Position numbers and translations under genes: made by a program | From: Mesorhizobium loti | GTDB lineage: Bacteria > Pseudomonadota > Alphaproteobacteria > Rhizobiales > Rhizobiaceae | Direction of reading: 5' to 3' | NCBI RefSeq assembly: GCF_002858745.1 | Contig: NZ_PJRO01000012.1 | Span: 1 to 64,000 of the forward strand | DNA length: 64,000 nt | The notes under the pieces: model-generated | What the model saw: only the letters and a program-made list of their open reading frames with translations | Told to the model about the DNA's origin: nothing | Databases searched by the model: none | Shown here: positions 60,517-64,000 of the stretch, piece by piece | How positions within the stretch are numbered: position 1 is the stretch's first letter | How the letters are laid out: each line of letters begins with the position of its first letter

Positions 60517-61974
60517 ATGTCGTTGTCAACCGCACTCAGCATCGCCCAGTCATCGCTCAAGGCAACGTCGCGGCAGACAAGTATCGTCTCACGCAACGTC
60601 GCGGATGCCTCCAATCCGGATTATTCGCGCCGCATTGCGATGCTCGCCTATACCGACCCCGGCGTCAGCGCGGTCAAGATCCATCGCGCCGCCAATGAAC
60701 TGCTGTTTCGGCAGAACCTCAGCGCGCTTTCATCCTGGAGCGGCCAGGGAACACTGGCCCAGGGCATGGATCGGCTCGAATTGCAGGTAAACGGTGTCGA
60801 CAATGCATCGTCTGCCTCCACCGCGATCGGCAATCTGCAAAAAGCGCTCCAGCTCTATGCCACCACGCCGTCGAACCAGAATCTCGGCACCAGCCTGATC
60901 GAGTCGGCGCGCCAGGTCGTTCGTTCCTTGAATGACGGCACCAACGCCCTCCAGGATTTCCGCACCAAGACCGATGGTGAGATCGCCACGGCAGTCGCCG
61001 ATATCAATGACCTGCTCAAGCAGTTTGAAATCGCGAACCAGGCCGTCGTCACGGGCACACGTTCGGGGGAAGATGTCTCCGACGCTCTCGATCAACGTGA
61101 TGCGTTGCTGAAGAAGATTTCGGAATTCGTTCCAATCTCCACCTACACCCGTGGCAGCAATGACATGGTCATCACCACCGGTGACGGCACCACACTGTTC
61201 GAGACTATCCCGCGCTCGGTGACCTTCACGCCCTCGCCCGGATACACCCCAGGCGCGGTAGGCGGCCAGATTTATATCGACAAGGTCCCGCTGAAGGTCC
61301 CCAGTACAACTGAAGCAGCGGGCAAACTGGCCGGCATGCTGCAATTGCGCGACAACGTCACCGTCACCACGCAGCGGCAGTTGGATGAAATCGCCCGCGG
61401 CCTCATTACCGCTTTTGCCGAAACGGCTCCCGGTCAGCCGGACGCCGTCGGCCTCTTTTCCTGGCCAGGCGCACCAGGAATCCCACCTGCCGGCACGCTG
61501 ATCAACGGGCTCGCGGGAACGATCAAGATCAATGCTGCGGTCGATCCGGCAGCCGGGGGCAATCCGGCCCTGCTGCGTGACGGTGGCATCAACGGTGCAG
61601 TCTATCGCACCAACCCCAATCCGGCCGGCAGCGGCGCCTCCTATACCGACAGGTTGATCGCCTATGGTGAAAAACTCACCAAGCCAATGGCTTTTGATCC
61701 GAGTGCCGGCATCACCGCCAACTCCAGTGTCGTCTCTTATGCCGCCAGCTCCATCGGCTGGTTCGAAGGCGTGCGCCAGCAGGCATCGAACCTCGCCGAC
61801 ACCAAGGAAGCACTGGCGCAACGCACAGGTGAGGCCCTCTCCAACGCCACCGGCGTCAACGTCGACAACGAAATGTCGCTGATGCTGGATCTCGAACACA
61901 CCTACCAGGCTTCCGCGCGCATCCTGACCACCGTCAACCAGATGCTCGATGCTCTCCTCGCAGCGGTGAGATAA
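60517..61974 (+). CDS. flgK: Hook-filament junction protein FlgK
   Basis: A 485-residue junction protein. The N-terminal part MSLSTALSIAQSSLKATSRQTSIVSRNVADASNPDYSRR and the C-terminal NATGVNVDNEMSLMLDLEHTYQASARILTTVNQMLDALLAAV are the family ends. It follows flgE by 67 bases and precedes flgL by 3. It caps the hook before the filament. Confidence 0.97.
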   Translation: MSLSTALSIAQSSLKATSRQTSIVSRNVADASNPDYSRRIAMLAYTDPGVSAVKIHRAANELLFRQNLSALSSWSGQGTLAQGMDRLELQVNGVDNASSASTAIGNLQKALQLYATTPSNQNLGTSLIESARQVVRSLNDGTNALQDFRTKTDGEIATAVADINDLLKQFEIANQAVVTGTRSGEDVSDALDQRDALLKKISEFVPISTYTRGSNDMVITTGDGTTLFETIPRSVTFTPSPGYTPGAVGGQIYIDKVPLKVPSTTEAAGKLAGMLQLRDNVTVTTQRQLDEIARGLITAFAETAPGQPDAVGLFSWPGAPGIPPAGTLINGLAGTIKINAAVDPAAGGNPALLRDGGINGAVYRTNPNPAGSGASYTDRLIAYGEKLTKPMAFDPSAGITANSSVVSYAASSIGWFEGVRQQASNLADTKEALAQRTGEALSNATGVNVDNEMSLMLDLEHTYQASARILTTVNQMLDALLAAVR

Positions 61975-61977
61975 GTC

Positions 61978-63027
61978 ATGAAGACCACCTCGGTTTCGTC
62001 CTCTGCCATGTCCAACGCGATGCGCTATTCGCAATCGCGCATGCAGGTCGAACTCATAAAGCGCCAGAAGGAAATGGACACGCTGCGTGTCGCCGATCTC
62101 GGTCTGGCACTCGGCGCACGCACGTCACAATCGGTCACCTTTGCACGCGACCTGGAACGGTTGAACACCATCGTCGATTCCAACAAGCTGATCTCGTCGC
62201 GGCTCTCGACCACGCAGGACGCGCTGAGCAAGCTCGGCGATGCCGCGCAGAAGCTCCTGACCGCCGTGACCACCGCCGTCGGCAGTGATCCGGGCTCGAA
62301 CGTCACGCGCGATGCCGGCAAGGCCGCATTGCAGTCGATGACCTCGATCCTCAACTCGAGCATCAACGGCGAGTACCTGTTTGCCGGTACCAATACCGAT
62401 GTAAAGCCTATCAACGACTTTACCGCTGCCGGATCACCGGCCAAGGCTGCCTTCGACGCGGCCTTCTTAGCGCGTTTCGGCTTCCCTTCGACCGATCCTG
62501 CGGCGGCCGGCCTCACGGCTGCACAGATCGACAATTTCATCACCACCGACGTGACGCCCCAGTTTTTCGGACCCAACTGGAAGGCCAACTGGTCGAATGC
62601 CACTGATCAGCAGATCGTCAGCCGCATTTCGCTCAATGAAACGACAGAGTCCTCCGTCAGCGCCAACACCGACGGCGTCAAGAAACTTGCTATGGCCGCC
62701 ACTATCGTGACGGCACTGTTCTCAGGCAATCTCAGTGCCGACGCCAAGAAGGCGGTTGCGCAGAGAGCATTAACGCTGACAGGCGAAGCCGTCGGAAGCA
62801 TCGCGCAGACACAATCGCAAGCTGGTATCATCGAGCAGCGGGTGAGCGATGCGAGCGACCGCATGAAGGCCCAGATCAACCTGTTCGAAAAGCACGTGCT
62901 CGACCTCGAAGGTGTCGATCCCTATGAGGCCGCCAATCGCGTCAATGATCTGATGTCGCATATCCAGACTTCGTTTGCGCTCACCGCTCGCATCCAGCAG
63001 CTCAGCCTGATCAACTTCCTGAAGTAA
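61978..63027 (+). CDS. flgL: Hook-filament junction protein FlgL
   Basis: A 349-residue flagellin-like junction protein. The N-terminus (MSNAMRYSQSRMQVELIKRQKEMDTLRVADLGLALG) and the C-terminus (LFEKHVLDLEGVDPYEAANRVNDLMSHIQTSFALTARIQQLSLINFL) are flagellin-like. The coding order flgK-flgL-flaF-flbT is the standard alphaproteobacterial one. Confidence 0.95.
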   Translation: MKTTSVSSSAMSNAMRYSQSRMQVELIKRQKEMDTLRVADLGLALGARTSQSVTFARDLERLNTIVDSNKLISSRLSTTQDALSKLGDAAQKLLTAVTTAVGSDPGSNVTRDAGKAALQSMTSILNSSINGEYLFAGTNTDVKPINDFTAAGSPAKAAFDAAFLARFGFPSTDPAAAGLTAAQIDNFITTDVTPQFFGPNWKANWSNATDQQIVSRISLNETTESSVSANTDGVKKLAMAATIVTALFSGNLSADAKKAVAQRALTLTGEAVGSIAQTQSQAGIIEQRVSDASDRMKAQINLFEKHVLDLEGVDPYEAANRVNDLMSHIQTSFALTARIQQLSLINFLK

Positions 63028-63045
63028 CCGGCGATCGGACAAGCG

Positions 63046-63393
63046 ATGTATCAATTTTCCTACGCCGACATCCAGACGGACTCCGTAGCGGACGCCAAGG
63101 ACCGCGAGCGACACCTTCTGACGCGGTCGATCGATCTTCTGATCGATGCCGCGAACGCCGGCAAAGATTCCATGCAGGCGGTGGAAGCCCTGCATTTCAC
63201 CAACCGCGTATGGACGGCGCTGCTTGAGGATCTCTCCTCGAATGAAAACGCCTTGCCGAAGGAACTGCGCGCCAATCTGATTTCGATCGGCATGTGGCTG
63301 CTGCGTGAAACCGAAGATATCCGCCAGGGTCGTTCCAACAATTTCGATGGACTGATTGAAGTGTCGCAGATCATCCGGGACGGTATTCAATGA
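63046..63393 (+). CDS. flaF: Flagellin expression regulator FlaF
   Basis: A 115-residue helical protein (MYQFSYADIQTDSVADAKDRERHLLTRSIDLLIDA). In alphaproteobacteria FlaF is needed for flagellin synthesis or secretion and works with FlbT in the opposite sense. It lies 18 bases after flgL and overlaps flbT by 4 bases. Confidence 0.93.
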   Translation: MYQFSYADIQTDSVADAKDRERHLLTRSIDLLIDAANAGKDSMQAVEALHFTNRVWTALLEDLSSNENALPKELRANLISIGMWLLRETEDIRQGRSNNFDGLIEVSQIIRDGIQ

Positions 63394-63842
63394 CGCCGGT
63401 AAAGAGCACGCTGAAGCTCTCGCTCAAACCCGGTGAGCGCATCTATCTCAACGGCGCTGTCATCCGTGTCGACCGCAAGGTCACGCTGGAACTGTTGAAC
63501 GATGTGCAGTTCCTGCTGGAAGGCCATGTCCTCCAGGCTGAAGACGCCTCGACGCCACTCAGGCAGCTCTATTTCGTGGCGCAGATCATGCTGATCAATC
63601 CGCAAGGCGCGGAGGAAGCACGCGAGATGTTCCGCCACTCGCTGCCGCTGCTGCTGGCCTCCTTCCACAACGAGCGTATCCGCTCGACGCTGAAGGATGT
63701 CGACCGCATGGTCTCGGAAGGCCATGTCTATGAAGCGCTGCGCGCGATCCGCTCGCTCTATCCGCTGGAAAAGCTCGCGCTCGATGCGCACCAGACTGAA
63801 ATCCAGGACGCCCCGCGTCCGCTGGCAATGGGAGCACGCTGA
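63390..63842 (+). CDS. flbT: Flagellin mRNA regulator FlbT
   Basis: A 150-residue protein (MTPVKSTLKLSLKPGERIYLNGAVIRVDRKVTLELLNDVQFLLEGHVLQ). FlbT represses flagellin translation by acting on the mRNA leader in Caulobacter and related bacteria. The structured leader of the second flagellin gene at 50299-50363 is a possible target. The start overlaps flaF by 4 bases, and flgD starts 2 bases after its stop. Confidence 0.95.
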   Translation: MTPVKSTLKLSLKPGERIYLNGAVIRVDRKVTLELLNDVQFLLEGHVLQAEDASTPLRQLYFVAQIMLINPQGAEEAREMFRHSLPLLLASFHNERIRSTLKDVDRMVSEGHVYEALRAIRSLYPLEKLALDAHQTEIQDAPRPLAMGAR

Positions 63843-63844
63843 TC

Positions 63845-64000
63845 ATGGCCGTCGACATGAACGTCAACAACAACGTCGGCAACGGCACGCCGCAGACGCA
63901 GCAGAAGTCGAAGACATCGGTCGACTACCAGTCCTTCCTGAAGCTTTTGATGGCGCAGATGAAGAACCAGGACCCGACCAAGCCGATGGACTCGACCCAG
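63845..64000 (+). CDS. flgD: Flagellar hook cap protein FlgD, N-terminal fragment cut by the window edge
   Basis: The first 52 codons are visible: MAVDMNVNNNVGNG, then the FlgD signature VDYQSFLKLLMAQMKNQDPTKPMDSTQ. FlgD is the hook scaffold cap. The gene starts 2 bases after flbT and continues past base 64000, where the remaining export genes (fliQ, flhA, fliR) are likely. Confidence 0.93.
   Translation, partial: MAVDMNVNNNVGNGTPQTQQKSKTSVDYQSFLKLLMAQMKNQDPTKPMDSTQ

Noticed and set aside
60730..62034. A 434-codon open frame on the minus strand
   Set aside because: It is antisense to flgK; no motif, ribosome site or promoter supports it.
1..64000. CRISPR arrays, tRNA or rRNA genes, insertion sequences, prophage genes
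   Set aside because: No regularly spaced repeats, cloverleaf-like sequences, ribosomal RNA stretches, transposase frames or phage structural genes were recognised while reading the window.

Overview
The window looks like the chromosome of an alphaproteobacterium of the order Hyphomicrobiales (Rhizobiales), most like Mesorhizobium or a close Phyllobacteriaceae relative. The reasons are the high GC content, the VisN/VisR and Rem regulators of lateral-type rhizobial flagella, the alphaproteobacterial flagellin regulators FlaF and FlbT, the motility proteins MotC and MotE, a DUF1217 protein, and short dispersed hairpin repeats of a rhizobial kind. The genus is inferred from gene content and was not tested by a database search.

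Left part (1-19.4 kb): mixed metabolism. It starts with the first codons of an aldehyde dehydrogenase. Next come an ECF sigma factor with a coupled DGPF/YCII protein, a transglutaminase-like protein coupled to a large ATP-grasp/alpha-E fusion, and leuD. A tandem pair of secreted proteins follows; their duplication carried along the first 66 bases of the adjacent ridA gene. Then come ridA and a VOC protein, an aldehyde dehydrogenase with an SDR alcohol dehydrogenase, a Gfo/Idh/MocA oxidoreductase, leuB with a HEAT-like protein, a ThuA/ThuB-like pair, glutaryl-CoA dehydrogenase divergent from a LysR regulator, and an Imm-5-like protein.

Middle part (19.4-31.1 kb): a probable polyamine or polyamine-amide uptake and hydrolysis locus. 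On the minus strand lie an amidohydrolase, a PotABC-type transporter with two tandem binding proteins, and two tandem beta-lactamase-fold (6-aminohexanoate-dimer-hydrolase-like) serine hydrolases. Divergent on the plus strand are a TetR regulator and an acetylpolyamine amidohydrolase, closed by a strong intrinsic terminator.

Right part (31.4-64 kb): a flagellar cluster that continues past the right edge. visN-visR lead. The leftward operon motA-fliM-fliN-fliG-flhB-(unknown) builds the stator/switch and export gate. The rightward genes are a five-unit DUF1217 protein, flgF, fliI, an unknown membrane protein, flgB, flgC, fliE, flgG, flgA, flgI, motE, flgH, fliL, fliP, two short flagellin genes, fliF, a fliH-like gene, motB, motC, fliK, a lytic transglycosylase, rem, flgE, flgK, flgL, flaF, flbT and the start of flgD. 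Many junctions are 4-base ATGA overlaps, so translation is probably coupled. No tRNA, rRNA, CRISPR array, insertion sequence or prophage was seen.

The points most worth a second look are the ridA-tagged duplication, the polyamine/amide hydrolase locus, the DUF1217 repeat protein and two unknown proteins in the flagellar operons, the structured leader and TTG start of the second flagellin gene with operator-like motifs shared by both flagellin leaders, and a perfect dyad upstream of rem.
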